From an uncultured Eubacteriales bacterium (lineage in GTDB: Bacteria; Bacillota; Clostridia; Oscillospirales; CAG-272), in the NCBI GenBank assembly GCA_900549725.1, contig URPL01000001.1:1-64000 (forward strand): a DNA stretch of 64,000 nt, read 5' to 3'. The position numbers were made by a program, and so were the translations under genes. A model generated the notes under the pieces. It was not told the DNA's origin. It made no database searches and was given only the letters and a program-made list of their open reading frames with translations. Positions 18,040-26,803 of this stretch are shown piece by piece (the first letter of the stretch is position 1; each line of letters begins with the position of its first letter).

Positions 18040-18279
18040 TCAGCGCGGCATTTTTTTCTCAATGCGGCGCACAACGTCTCCCACGGTGGTAAACGAGGCG
18101 AAATCCGCATTGTCCAGCCGCGCGCCGAAGCGCTCCTCTATGGCAATGGCAAGATAGAGATAGCCGACGGAGGAAATGCCGAGCGTTTCCAGCACCGTGT
18201 CCTGCGTGACGGCGTCGGTGTTGATCTCGTCTTCAAAAACGGTTTGGAAAACCGCAAGGAGAAGGCCGAAGGTGTTCAT
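18040..18279 (-). CDS. Acyl carrier protein (discrete)
   Basis: A 79-residue helical acyl carrier protein. The 4'-phosphopantetheine serine is in LGISSVGYLYLAIAIEERFG; the usual DSL is changed to SSV, a form seen in ACPs that work with adenylating ligases rather than with fatty-acid synthase. The C-terminal helix FTTVGDVVRRIEKK is normal. It overlaps the stop of the acyltransferase gene by 4 nt and is the last gene of the five-gene lipid unit. I infer that it carries acyl groups between the ligase and the two acyltransferases. Confidence 0.85.
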   Translation of the reverse strand: MNTFGLLLAVFQTVFEDEINTDAVTQDTVLETLGISSVGYLYLAIAIEERFGARLDNADFASFTTVGDVVRRIEKKMPR

Positions 18280-18917
18280 TTTTTTGTCTCCTGTTCTTCA
18301 AAACATGCCTTGCAGCGCAGCATGGCTGCAAGGACGGCATCGCTCAGCGCCGAAAGCTTTGCGGCGCTCGGAAAGCGCCCGCCGTAGGGGCGCGGATCAA
18401 TCGCATCACCGATCACGAGCCGCCGGCGCTGCCAGGGGCGGCTCCTTGCATCCGAATACATCGGAACGATCGGTACGCCCGCCTGCGCGGCAATGAGAGA
18501 GGAGCCCTGCTCAATGCTTTGCAGCGCACCGCTGTGCTGCAGATGCCCCTGGGGGAAAATGCAGAGCGAACCGCCCTCCCTGAGAAGCGCGGTGCAGCGG
18601 CGAATCGCATCGATATCGCAGGCGGCGCGGTCAATTGGAATGCAGCCGCAATGGCGCAGCAAAAAGCCGCGCACGGGGGTGTTTGTCGCCTGTGTTGTGA
18701 CCAGGAAAAAAAGGCGGCGCGGCGCGAACGCGCAGCCGAGCACCATCGGGTCGGAAAAGCCGACATGGTTGCACACATAAACGGCGCCGCGCGGCAGATC
18801 CGCCGTTTTGACCCTTGCGCCGTTTGTGCCGCATTTTTTCACGCGGAAAAAAAGGAGCAGCGGCGCGCAGAGCACCCGCCCGAGATCAAAGAAAAATAAA
18901 TACAGCTTAGAAAACAT
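18276..18917 (-). CDS. 1-acyl-glycerol-3-phosphate acyltransferase-like protein (PlsC family) 1
   Basis: A 213-residue LPLAT family enzyme. The catalytic NHxxxxD is NHVGFSDPM (about residues 50-58), the second motif is GCIPIDR, and the third is LCIFPQGHLQHSG. PlsC enzymes add a second acyl chain to lysophosphatidate using acyl-ACP or acyl-CoA. A hydrophobic N-terminal segment (LYLFFFDLGRVLCAPLLLFF) may anchor it to the membrane. It follows the second acyltransferase by 3 nt and overlaps the ACP gene. Confidence 0.88.
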   Translation of the reverse strand: MFSKLYLFFFDLGRVLCAPLLLFFRVKKCGTNGARVKTADLPRGAVYVCNHVGFSDPMVLGCAFAPRRLFFLVTTQATNTPVRGFLLRHCGCIPIDRAACDIDAIRRCTALLREGGSLCIFPQGHLQHSGALQSIEQGSSLIAAQAGVPIVPMYSDARSRPWQRRRLVIGDAIDPRPYGGRFPSAAKLSALSDAVLAAMLRCKACFEEQETKK

Positions 18918-18920
18918 GGC

Positions 18921-19586
18921 TTATCCTTTTTCTGCATCTTCGTTTTGCAAAAGCGCCGCCAGAGCAAACACATGCGCCTGCAGGCGCGCGCTCAGCGCGG
19001 CAAGCTCTTCTTCGTCCGGCTCGCCGGTGCCGGTGCGCCATGCGGCAAGATCAACGGGCGCGCCGATTGCAACCGCGGCGCGGCGCTTTCCGTAGCCGCC
19101 CGCCGTATATACCGGAATGATCGGCGCATCGGCATGCAGCGCAATGACGATGACGCTTGGCAAAAAGGGAAAGGGAGTATCCCCCACGGGCAGCCGCCCC
19201 TGCGGGAAAATGCCGACGGTGTTGCCGCGGCGCAGTGCCGCGACGGAATCGCGCACAAAGGAAAAATCAAAGGCGCTGCGGTCCACAAAAATGCTGCCCA
19301 TGGCATAGAGCAGACCGCTGAGCACGGCATTTTTCGAAAAAAGCACCTCGGCAATGAGAAACCGCAGCGTGTTGAACGGGAAAATGAGAAGATACAGCAC
19401 AAAATCAAGCAAAGATTGGTGGTTGGAGACAAGCAGAGTGCCTTTGGGCAAAACAAGGTGCGGCGCGCCCGCCTCTCTTTTGACGAGCGGTCGGAAATAC
19501 AGCAGCGCCGGCAGCACTCCCGTGAGCTTTGCAAACCACAAAAGCGGATAGTTGACGCGCTGCAGCGGTCGTTTGTCCGGTTTCAT
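18921..19586 (-). CDS. Acyltransferase of the PlsC family 2
   Basis: A 221-residue LPLAT protein. The catalytic motif is SNHQSLLDF (NHxxxxD), followed by IFVDRSAFDF and the FPQGRLPVG motif. It is a paralog of the neighbouring enzyme but clearly diverged, so the pair probably act on different acceptors or positions. The ATG at 19586 with GGGAGGAATT is chosen rather than one 15 codons earlier. It lies between the acyl-ligase/ACP fusion and the first acyltransferase, all within a few nucleotides. Confidence 0.88.
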   Translation of the reverse strand: MKPDKRPLQRVNYPLLWFAKLTGVLPALLYFRPLVKREAGAPHLVLPKGTLLVSNHQSLLDFVLYLLIFPFNTLRFLIAEVLFSKNAVLSGLLYAMGSIFVDRSAFDFSFVRDSVAALRRGNTVGIFPQGRLPVGDTPFPFLPSVIVIALHADAPIIPVYTAGGYGKRRAAVAIGAPVDLAAWRTGTGEPDEEELAALSARLQAHVFALAALLQNEDAEKG

Positions 19587-19603
19587 AAACAATTCCTCCC
19601 GCC

Positions 19604-21535
19604 TCAAAGATGAGCTTCCAGATATTCGCACAGCCCCTGCAGGGTGGAAATGCCCTGTGCGCCGTCCGTGCTCGGAAGCGAAAATTCCTTTGCAACGGCA
19701 CTAAGCGCTGCAAAATAGGCAAGAGACGACACGCCGAGATCCGCAAAAAACGAGGCATGCGGCGTGATTTTTTCTTCCTCCGCGCGGAAGACCTGGGCAA
19801 GAATGCTGCGCACGCGGCGGCACAGCGCCGAGGTTTCGTCAAAGGAAGCCTCAGCCGCCTCAGGCGGCAGCGCCGAGAATCGGCTCAGCTGCACCGTTCC
19901 CTTTTCGATGGCTTCGCGCAGCGCGCGGCGGCTGACCTTGATCGCGCCCGGGTGCAGAATCGGATCAACGGTATAATAGAGGGCGCGCACCCGCTGCGGC
20001 AGGGGAAGCGTTTCGTTGACGGCGTCCGCATAATCGCCCAGCGCCTTCAGCCGGCGCGCGGAAAGATACGGCGAAACTTCGATTACAAGGCTGAGCGTCT
20101 GCTGCTCAATGGGGCCGAGCCCGAGCACGCAGAGCGCCGCGGCATCGGGCAGGGAAAAGGCGCGCTCACACAGATCCGGGTCGATATTTTCTCCGTTTTC
20201 TCCGATTACGGTGTCGGCGCGTCGGCCGCGCACAAACCATCCCTTTTCGTCGTGGCTGACAAGGTCGTCCGTGCAGATTTTTCCCTGCGGGAAAATTTCC
20301 TCGCCCTGCCGCAGAATTCTGCTGCAAAGCGCCGTGCCGCACACGGTGAGCGTGCCGTCTTCATTCTGCACATAGCGCACGGAATCAAACGGCGCGCCGA
20401 CTGAGCCTGCAAGGCGGCGCTTTGGCCGCACGGCAAGCTCAACGGAGGTGATGCCCGTTTCGGTCATGCCGTAGCCGTTGTGCAGCGGGTATCCGAGCCC
20501 GTTGAACAGGCGCAGGGCGCTCGGGCGCAAATAGCTGCCCCCGCTGATGCAAAAGCGAACGTCTCTGCCGAAGAGCTCATCCGTTGCCGCATGCAGAAGG
20601 CGGCGCGCAAAGGCGGCGCCCGCATAGGGAAACAGCTGCTGCAGCCGCAGGCAGAAGGCATGTGCGCGCCAAAAGCGTTTTTGTTCCTTTTCGGGCTTTT
20701 CTGCCAGCGTGCGCAGGAGCTGCCGTTCCGTCTCATGCCAGAGCATGGGGACAGCAAAAATATGCGTTACATGGTGCAGCCGCGCGGTGCCGAGCAGCGT
20801 CTGCGGCGAAAGATCGCGCACAAAAACCATGGTGCGGCTGAAATAGGCAAACCAAAAATAGACCGCAAACAGCCCGAATACATGATAAAACGGCAAAAAG
20901 GCAAGCTGCTTGAGCGCGCCGTGCGCATGCTGCTTCGCGCGGCGGCTTTTTTTTAAAATTCCGCGGGCATCCAAAAGCTGTTCGATCACAGCCGTGCCCG
21001 TATATTCACAGGCGACGGCTTTTCCGCCCGTGGCGGAGGTGGAAAGGGCGAAGGCATCGGCAAATCCCGCAGGGGGAGCCTCGGCACTTTGCAGCTCGTC
21101 AAACAAAAGATATTCCCCCGGCAAAGATCCTTTTTTCTCCGAGATGATATAGTGAATGTCAAGCATTTGCAAAAGCTGTACCTGCAGCGCCTGCGGGTGG
21201 CGCAGATTAACAAGATAGGGTTTTGCCCCGGCATGCAAAATGCCCCAAAAGGCGGCTAAGAACGCGGGGGAATTGTCCATGGCGAGAGCAACATAGCCCG
21301 GATCCCCGCCGATGCGCTTTGCAAGGGCTGCGGCAAAGGAATCAATGCGCGCGGCGAGCGCGGCATAGGTCGTTTGTTCTACGGTATAGCCATCGTCCGT
21401 TTCGCAGGCGACGGCATCGGGGCGGTCAAACATTCCGCGGTATACCGTCTCCATGGTTTTTTCGCCGTTTTCCAGCACGGCGATCTTTTGGCGGATGAGG
21501 CGACGCAGATTTTCATGCTTCATGGCTTTTTTCAC
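19604..21535 (-). CDS. Acyl-adenylating ligase (AMP-forming) fused to a C-terminal ACP domain
   Basis: A 643-residue protein. The ANL adenylation domain occupies about 1-545. It includes LSTSATGGKAVACEYTG in place of the usual Thr/Ser/Gly-rich loop, FCISGGSYLRPSALRLF, and GYGMTETGITSVEL. A separate carrier domain (about 560-643) has the phosphopantetheine serine in LGVSSLAYFAAL. It should activate a fatty acid and load it on its own or the discrete ACP, like a bacterial acyl-ACP synthetase (Aas-type). The start is a GTG at 21535 with AAGGAAGGA at good spacing; an ATG four codons later is the alternative. It overlaps the hydrolase gene upstream. Confidence 0.85.
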   Translation of the reverse strand: MKKAMKHENLRRLIRQKIAVLENGEKTMETVYRGMFDRPDAVACETDDGYTVEQTTYAALAARIDSFAAALAKRIGGDPGYVALAMDNSPAFLAAFWGILHAGAKPYLVNLRHPQALQVQLLQMLDIHYIISEKKGSLPGEYLLFDELQSAEAPPAGFADAFALSTSATGGKAVACEYTGTAVIEQLLDARGILKKSRRAKQHAHGALKQLAFLPFYHVFGLFAVYFWFAYFSRTMVFVRDLSPQTLLGTARLHHVTHIFAVPMLWHETERQLLRTLAEKPEKEQKRFWRAHAFCLRLQQLFPYAGAAFARRLLHAATDELFGRDVRFCISGGSYLRPSALRLFNGLGYPLHNGYGMTETGITSVELAVRPKRRLAGSVGAPFDSVRYVQNEDGTLTVCGTALCSRILRQGEEIFPQGKICTDDLVSHDEKGWFVRGRRADTVIGENGENIDPDLCERAFSLPDAAALCVLGLGPIEQQTLSLVIEVSPYLSARRLKALGDYADAVNETLPLPQRVRALYYTVDPILHPGAIKVSRRALREAIEKGTVQLSRFSALPPEAAEASFDETSALCRRVRSILAQVFRAEEEKITPHASFFADLGVSSLAYFAALSAVAKEFSLPSTDGAQGISTLQGLCEYLEAHL

Positions 21536-22487
21536 ACAGTCCTTCCTTTTGCAGAAATGCAGTCACGGCGGCGTCGTATTGTGCGGTGTTATGCAGCCGC
21601 AGATGCGAATGGGAACCGTTTTCAAACCACACGAGCTCTTTATGCGGTGTTTTTGTCGCGGCATAGAGCTTGCGGCTCATGGGCGGCACGGAAAAGGCAT
21701 CCTGTTTGCCGAAAAGATAGAGAATCGGAATCTCCAGGCGGCGCACAAGGCGGATCGGTGCAATCTTGGAAACATTTGTGCCTGCATAGCGGCGGATATT
21801 CCACATGCAAAGGTCAAGCACGGGGAATGGCGGCTTATGGATATAAAGCATATGGCGGCGGAAGGTCTCCCGAAAAGAGACGTAGCAGCCTTCTGCGACG
21901 ATGCCTGCAAGCTCCTTCGGGCGATCTTGCCGCACGGCGGCAAGCAGCGCCGTATTGCAGCCGACGCATACCGCATGCAGCACAAAGAGCGTTTGGTGAT
22001 ATTCCGTGCGCAGAAAATTCATCCAAAGAATCACATCTTCGCTCTCAAGTCGCCCAAGGGTATTGTATTTTCCATCGCTTTTGCCGTGCGCGCGGGAATC
22101 GACGACAAGCACATTATATCCTACCGCCTTGTACGGTGGTGCGAAATAATAAGAATAGCAAAGACTTTCGCAGCGACCGGGGAGGATGATAACGCAGCGG
22201 TCGGCGCCAAAATCGTAAAACTCTCCGAACAGGCGCGCGCCGTCCGCCTGCATGACGGAGACCTCGCGGCACTGCGCGCGGTTTTCTTCGCCGAAGCGCA
22301 GCCCTGCATCCCACATGGGCTGTTGCTCGGGGTGCCCCGGTGCGGAGCAGACGCGCCCCCATTTTTCAGGGGTTTCTCTGACAAGCTGATTAAAATAAAC
22401 GCGCTTTGCGATCGGTACGGTGATACACAGCATGGCGCAAAGCCCGCCGAGCACCAAAAGGCACAGCGCAAGGATTACATACGGCAT
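21513..22487 (-). CDS. Membrane-anchored alpha/beta hydrolase with Cys at the nucleophile position
   Basis: A 324-residue protein with an N-terminal membrane helix (YVILALCLLVLGGLCAML) and an alpha/beta hydrolase domain. Asp is in LFGKQDAFSVPP and His in GSHSHLRLH. At the nucleophile elbow, where GxSxG is expected, the sequence reads HAVCVGCNTAL, so Cys replaces Ser, as in dienelactone hydrolases. Enzymatic activity is plausible but altered. The ATG at 22487 follows GGAGG; the frame extends 85 codons upstream across the promoter and is not used. First gene of the leftward lipid operon, so it may release or trim acyl chains. Confidence 0.82.
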   Translation of the reverse strand: MPYVILALCLLVLGGLCAMLCITVPIAKRVYFNQLVRETPEKWGRVCSAPGHPEQQPMWDAGLRFGEENRAQCREVSVMQADGARLFGEFYDFGADRCVIILPGRCESLCYSYYFAPPYKAVGYNVLVVDSRAHGKSDGKYNTLGRLESEDVILWMNFLRTEYHQTLFVLHAVCVGCNTALLAAVRQDRPKELAGIVAEGCYVSFRETFRRHMLYIHKPPFPVLDLCMWNIRRYAGTNVSKIAPIRLVRRLEIPILYLFGKQDAFSVPPMSRKLYAATKTPHKELVWFENGSHSHLRLHNTAQYDAAVTAFLQKEGLCEKSHEA

Positions 22488-22529
22488 AGGGACCTCCGGA
22501 GACTCCTTGATTTCTTGAAAACACATTTC

Positions 22530-22558
22530 ATTATAGCAGATTTTTTCTGCACTTTCCA
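22530..22558 (-). promoter_or_regulatory. Promoter of the leftward lipid operon
   Basis: On the minus strand TGGAAA (22558-22553) and a perfect TATAAT (22535-22530) are 17 nt apart, about 43 nt before the hydrolase start. It is back-to-back with the DegV promoter, 42 nt away. Confidence 0.7.
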
Positions 22559-22599
22559 CTCTTTTCGGAAAGTTATGAAGTGAATTTGACAGAATTTTA

Positions 22600-22628
22600 T
22601 TGAAAGAAAGACAAAGATGTGATATACT
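22600..22628 (+). promoter_or_regulatory. Promoter of the degV-fakA-plsX operon
   Basis: TTGAAA (22600-22605) and TATACT (22623-22628) are separated by 17 nt, with a predicted start near 22635 and a leader of about 37 nt. A lone TTGACA-like sequence sits 15 nt further upstream but is at the wrong distance. Confidence 0.75.
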
Positions 22629-22671
22629 GCTAATATCATACGGCGGTTTGAGCCGCGAAAGGGAGGGGCAC

Positions 22672-23607
22672 ATGAAAGAGTTTGTATTGATTCCGGACAC
22701 CGCGTGCGATCTTTGCAAAGAACAGAGGGGGCAGCTCGGCATTCCCGATTATCTGCACGGCATTTTTTATGAGAATGACGGAACGGAACGGCTGATCGAT
22801 CTGGATGAGCCGCGGGAGAATATTAACGCTTTTTTTGATTCCATGGGGAAAATGAAAACGCTGTACCGCACGGCGACTCCGACGGTGGGCGAGGCAGTGC
22901 ACGTGTTTGAAAAATATGCGCAAAAAGGGATAGATGTGATCAGCCTTTCGCTTTCGAGCGGGCTCAGCGCCACCTATTCCGTAACGCTCGGCGCCGCAAA
23001 GCAGGTGATGGAAAAATACCCGCAGGCGAAGATCTACTGCGTGGATTCTTTGTGCTATTCCGGCGGCATTGCTGCGCTGCTCTGCGGCGCAAGCAAGCGG
23101 CAAAAAGAGGGCAAGAGCGCTGAAGAGGTCGTTGCTTATCTCGAAAGCGCGCGCACGCATCTGCATCAGTGCGGCTGCATGGATGATTTGTTTTTCCTCA
23201 ATAAGACCGGGCGTGTGTCCAACGCCAAGGCCTTTTTCGGCTCTATGATCGGGCTGAAGCTCATGGCGGATTTTAACGAGCGCGGCATGGTTGAGGTCAT
23301 GGGGAAAACCAAGGGAAAACGCGCAATGCTGGATGCGGCAATCGCTTATATCAAAAAAACCATAGTAAATCCCGCGGAGCAGACGATCGTGATGACGCAG
23401 TCCGCGCGGGAGGATGTGACAAATGAGCTGGCGGAGCGCATCCGCATGGAGATCGGCCCCAAAGATATTATGTTTGTGCCGCTCGGAAGAGCCTGCGGAG
23501 CGTCCATCGGCCCCGGGCTTTGCGTGGCGATGTATTTCGGCACGGAGCGCACGGCGGGCTGTGTGCGGGAAAAAGAAATTTTGTCTGAGATTCTCAGCGC
23601 AAAGTGA
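22672..23607 (+). CDS. DegV/FakB family fatty-acid-binding protein
   Basis: A 311-residue DegV family protein. RTATPTVGEAVHVFEKY and SLSLSSGLSATYSVTLGAAKQV form the fatty-acid pocket region, and the N-terminal PDTACDLCKEQ is the family start. FakB proteins bind a free fatty acid and present its carboxylate to the FakA kinase. The gene for FakA follows directly, and plsX after that, which makes this assignment firm. The ATG at 22672 follows GGGAGG. Confidence 0.9.
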   Translation: MKEFVLIPDTACDLCKEQRGQLGIPDYLHGIFYENDGTERLIDLDEPRENINAFFDSMGKMKTLYRTATPTVGEAVHVFEKYAQKGIDVISLSLSSGLSATYSVTLGAAKQVMEKYPQAKIYCVDSLCYSGGIAALLCGASKRQKEGKSAEEVVAYLESARTHLHQCGCMDDLFFLNKTGRVSNAKAFFGSMIGLKLMADFNERGMVEVMGKTKGKRAMLDAAIAYIKKTIVNPAEQTIVMTQSAREDVTNELAERIRMEIGPKDIMFVPLGRACGASIGPGLCVAMYFGTERTAGCVREKEILSEILSAK

Positions 23608-23650
23608 ATGAAAAGAGGCGGGACCGCCGCCCCAGGGAGGAACCGAGTTC

Positions 23651-25279
23651 ATGACCGAGAATACAAAGCTTTTAGACAGTGCCGCGCTGCATGCCATGCT
23701 GCGGGGCGGGTGGCTTTGTCTTTGCGCCGATTCCGATGAGATCGACGCGCTGAATGTATTTCCAGTGCCCGACGGAGATACGGGAAAAAACATGTCAAAA
23801 ACCATGGAAAATGCCGTGCGCACAGCGCGTGATTTTGCGGGAGAGAGCCGCATTTGCGATTATCTCGGCGCATTTTCCCGCGGGGCACTGCTCGGCGCAC
23901 GGGGAAATTCGGGGGTGATTTTATCGCAGTTTATCCGCGGGATTGCCGTCGGGCTGCAAAGCTGTGAGCAAATGAGCCCGAGCGATTTTGTCCGCGCGTT
24001 TTCCCTTGGAAAAAAATACAGCTATGAAGCCGTGTTTCGCCCTGCCGAGGGGACAATGCTTACCCTGATGCGGCAGGCGGAGGAAATGCTCTTTGCGGGA
24101 GAATTTTCCGATTTTGAGGAACTGTTTGACGCGCTTTTACCGTGTTTGCGGCAAAGCCTTGCGCGCACGCCGGAGCTGCTTGCCGTACTGCGGCAGGCAG
24201 GCGTTGTGGACAGCGGCGGAGCCGGGCTCCTTCGCATTTTTGAGGGCATGGGCGCCGTGCTGCGCGGCGCGGAGCCGCAAAATGTAGAATCGATGCAGGC
24301 GCGGCCGCAGTATGTACCGCGCTCGATTTTGCCGGATGCAAATGATCAGCTCGGCTATTGCACGGAGTTTATTCTGCAGCTTTTGCCGCATTCCGTTGCA
24401 AAAAAGCCGTTTTCGCTGGAAGAGATGAATGCGGGGCTGCTCGGCATCGGGGAATCGCTCGTCAGCGTGCAGGACGGAGAGCTGTGGAAAGTGCATCTGC
24501 ATACACAGGCGCCGGAAGAGGCGCTTGCCCTGGCGCATCCCTTCGGGGAATTTCTCTCCGTAAAAATCGAAAATATGACCGTACAGCATGAGGAGCAGAA
24601 GCTGCGCACGCCTGCCCGCCCGAGGCAACGCTACGGTATTGTCGCCGCCGTGCAGGGCGATGGGCTTGCCAAGCTGTTCACCGAAATGGGCGCGGACCTC
24701 ATTTTGCCGGAAAAAAGCCCGAGCACGGATGAATTTCTGCATGCCATTGCAGATGTGCGCGCGGAGGAGGTCGTGGTGCTGCCAAACGATAAGGACGCGC
24801 TCCTGGCGGCGGTGCAGGCGGTGGGGCTTTGGCAGGGCAACGCGCGCGTTTTGCCGACGACAAGCGCCGTGCAGGGATTCGGCGCGCTTTGCGTAATGAA
24901 CCCCTCCGAGGCAGATGCCGACCGCTTTTATGCGGAAATGGAAAAGGGAATGAACGGCGTTACAACGGCAGCCGTTGCTTTGGCGGCAAAGGATGCGGTT
25001 TTGGACGGCGTGCAGATTCATGCGGGCGATTACATGGGGCTGTATGAGGACAGGGTCTATATCGCGGGCAAGGAGCTTTATGCCGTGGTGCAGGCGTTGT
25101 TTGCGGCGCTTCCGCAGGAAGCGGAGTGCGATGTCGTCACCGTCTTTTCCGCAACGGAGCCGACCGAGGAGGAGCAAACCGCGCTCCGCGAAGCGATCAC
25201 CGCGCAGTTTCCGCAGGCGGAATGCGGCTTTTTCCGCGGCGGACAGCCGACCTGGCGGTATCTGTTTGCATTGGAATAA
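23651..25279 (+). CDS. fakA: Fatty acid kinase catalytic subunit FakA (DAK2/YloV family)
   Basis: A 542-residue FakA/YloV protein. The N-terminal DAK2 domain contains NVFPVPDGDTGKNMSKTM (metal- and ATP-binding Asp residues) and GARGNSGVILSQF; the C-terminal DegV-like EDD domain follows. FakA phosphorylates FakB-bound fatty acid to acyl phosphate, the substrate of PlsX or PlsY. Length matches Bacillus YloV (about 550). It starts 43 nt after the DegV gene. Confidence 0.93.
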   Translation: MTENTKLLDSAALHAMLRGGWLCLCADSDEIDALNVFPVPDGDTGKNMSKTMENAVRTARDFAGESRICDYLGAFSRGALLGARGNSGVILSQFIRGIAVGLQSCEQMSPSDFVRAFSLGKKYSYEAVFRPAEGTMLTLMRQAEEMLFAGEFSDFEELFDALLPCLRQSLARTPELLAVLRQAGVVDSGGAGLLRIFEGMGAVLRGAEPQNVESMQARPQYVPRSILPDANDQLGYCTEFILQLLPHSVAKKPFSLEEMNAGLLGIGESLVSVQDGELWKVHLHTQAPEEALALAHPFGEFLSVKIENMTVQHEEQKLRTPARPRQRYGIVAAVQGDGLAKLFTEMGADLILPEKSPSTDEFLHAIADVRAEEVVVLPNDKDALLAAVQAVGLWQGNARVLPTTSAVQGFGALCVMNPSEADADRFYAEMEKGMNGVTTAAVALAAKDAVLDGVQIHAGDYMGLYEDRVYIAGKELYAVVQALFAALPQEAECDVVTVFSATEPTEEEQTALREAITAQFPQAECGFFRGGQPTWRYLFALE

Positions 25280-25342
25280 AAAATTTGATTGCCCGACAGG
25301 CGCTGCGTTTGTCGGGCATGGCTTTGCAGAGAGGAAAAATCT

Positions 25343-26299
25343 ATGGAACAAAATCGGATCATTTTGGATCTTTGCGGGGCGGACGCCGGCGCGAGAACGC
25401 TTGCCGACGGCGCGCGGCAGGTGCTTGCAAAGCACAGGGAGCTTTCTCTTTTGCTCGTCGGGGACGCGGCGGCGAAACCGTATGCCACGGAGCTTGCGGA
25501 TGCCTTCGGCGCGCGGGCGGAATTTCTTTTGGCGCAGGATGTGATTGCGCAGGACGCCTCCCCCGAGCGGATCGTGCGCGGCGGGGAGGGCTCCTCCATG
25601 GCGCTTGCGCTGCGGGCGCTTTTGCAAAGGGAGGATGCCATCGGGCTGCTCAGCGCAGGCAACACCGGCGCGCTGCTTGTGGGCACAATGTTTTTGCTCG
25701 GGCTTGAAAAGGGCCTGAAGGTCCCGGCGCTTGCAAGCGCCGTTCCGCGGCCGCAGGGGGGAGATACCGTTCTTGTGGACTGCGGCGCAACGCTTTGCCC
25801 CGGCACGCGGGAATACTGCTCCTTTGCGCGGCTGGGCGCGGCCTATGCAAAACGCCTTGATCGCACGCTTGTGCAGCCGCGCGTTGGGCTGCTCTCCGTC
25901 GGTGCGGAAAAAACAAAGGGCACGCCCGCGATCAAGGAGGCATATGCAGCGCTGGAAGAGGCGGCGCAAAATAACGGATATTGCTTTTGCGGCATGGTGG
26001 AGGGCAATGCTTTGTGTACGGGGGCGGTCGATGTCATCGTGTGCGACGGATATGCCGGCAATGTGCTTTTGAAAAGCTACGAGGCGGCGGGTCTGTTTGC
26101 CATGGAGCTGATCGGGCAGGCGGAGCTTTCCCCTGCACAGACGGCAGCGCTGAGAGAGACGCTCGGCAGACGCTTTGAACTCAATCGCCGCGGCGGCGCT
26201 GCATTCCTCGGCACGAAAAAACCGGTGATCAAAATGCACGGCTGCGCAGAGGAGATTACGGTGCTCTCCTGTGCCGAGCAGCTGCTGCGCACAAAATAA
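25343..26299 (+). CDS. plsX: Phosphate acyltransferase PlsX
   Basis: A 318-residue PlsX family enzyme. Typical segments are SAGNTGALLVGTMF, VDCGATLCPGTREY, GCSY-like GYCFCGMVEGNAL, and VCDGYAGNVLLKSYE. PlsX interconverts acyl-ACP and acyl phosphate, linking the fatty-acid pool to PlsY and phosphatidate. The N-terminus reads LDLCGADAG where most PlsX have DxMGGD, a mild divergence. The ATG at 25343 has GAGAGGAAAA upstream; the frame runs 18 codons further back with no site. Confidence 0.9.
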   Translation: MEQNRIILDLCGADAGARTLADGARQVLAKHRELSLLLVGDAAAKPYATELADAFGARAEFLLAQDVIAQDASPERIVRGGEGSSMALALRALLQREDAIGLLSAGNTGALLVGTMFLLGLEKGLKVPALASAVPRPQGGDTVLVDCGATLCPGTREYCSFARLGAAYAKRLDRTLVQPRVGLLSVGAEKTKGTPAIKEAYAALEEAAQNNGYCFCGMVEGNALCTGAVDVIVCDGYAGNVLLKSYEAAGLFAMELIGQAELSPAQTAALRETLGRRFELNRRGGAAFLGTKKPVIKMHGCAEEITVLSCAEQLLRTK

Positions 26300-26370
26300 A
26301 AAGCGGTTCTGCCGCAATCCGGATTTATTCATAACATCATTATAATAATATTGTAATATAGTACAGCGGC

Positions 26371-26417
26371 AAAAATCCGTTTTTCCTGTTCCGAGCGGGC
26401 AGGAAAGACGGATTTTT
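26371..26417 (+). terminator. Long intrinsic terminator after plsX
   Basis: An outer 10-bp stem AAAAATCCGT/ACGGATTTTT and an inner 7-bp stem TTTCCTG/CAGGAAA enclose an 11-nt loop. The downstream arm runs into T-rich sequence (TTTTTTGTTTTTT). Because the left arm begins with AAAAA, it could also stop minus-strand transcripts. Confidence 0.88.
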
Positions 26418-26482
26418 TGTTTTTTGCAAAGCTTATCAACATATATTAAAAAGCAAAAAACGAGCGGGAAAACAAAGCACGG

Positions 26483-26770
26483 TGCCTCGTAAAATTCGCA
26501 AAGCCTATGATAGGTGCCTCGTAAAATTCGCAAAGCCTATGATAGGTGCCTCGTAAAATTCGCAAAGCTTATGATAGCGGCTCGTAAAAATCGCAAAGCC
26601 TACGATAGGGGCTCGTAAAATTTACAGAGCCTATGATAGAGGGCTCGTAAAAATCGCAAAGCCTATGATGGGGGGCTCGTAAAAATCGCAAAGTCTATGA
26701 TAGCGGCTCGAAAAAAACAAAAAGCCTGTCATAGTGAGCTCGTAAAATTTACAAAGCCTGTTACAGAGGT
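26483..26770. repeat. Tandem repeat array, nine copies of a 31/32-bp unit
   Basis: Nine head-to-tail copies, with the shared CTCGT/CTCG element at 26486, 26518, 26550, 26581, 26612, 26644, 26676, 26707 and 26739. The period is 31 or 32 bp, close to three helical turns. Each unit holds CTCGTAAAA(A/T)(A/T)CGCA followed by AAGCCTATGATAG and a short variable G-rich joint. The first three copies are nearly identical; the last two have drifted. There are no unique spacers, so it is not CRISPR. No open frame of note crosses it. Confidence 0.9.
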
Positions 26771-26803
26771 GATATCACAGCTTGGAAGAAAGGAGAAGAA
26801 TTC

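Noticed and set aside
24137..26533. A 798-codon open frame antisense to fakA and plsX
   Set aside because: fakA and plsX are clear family members on the plus strand, and the antisense product is Arg/His/Cys-rich without recognisable domains.
26483..26770. CRISPR array
   Set aside because: The whole 31/32-bp unit is repeated with only a few variable bases, no unique spacers of normal length exist, and no cas genes are near.
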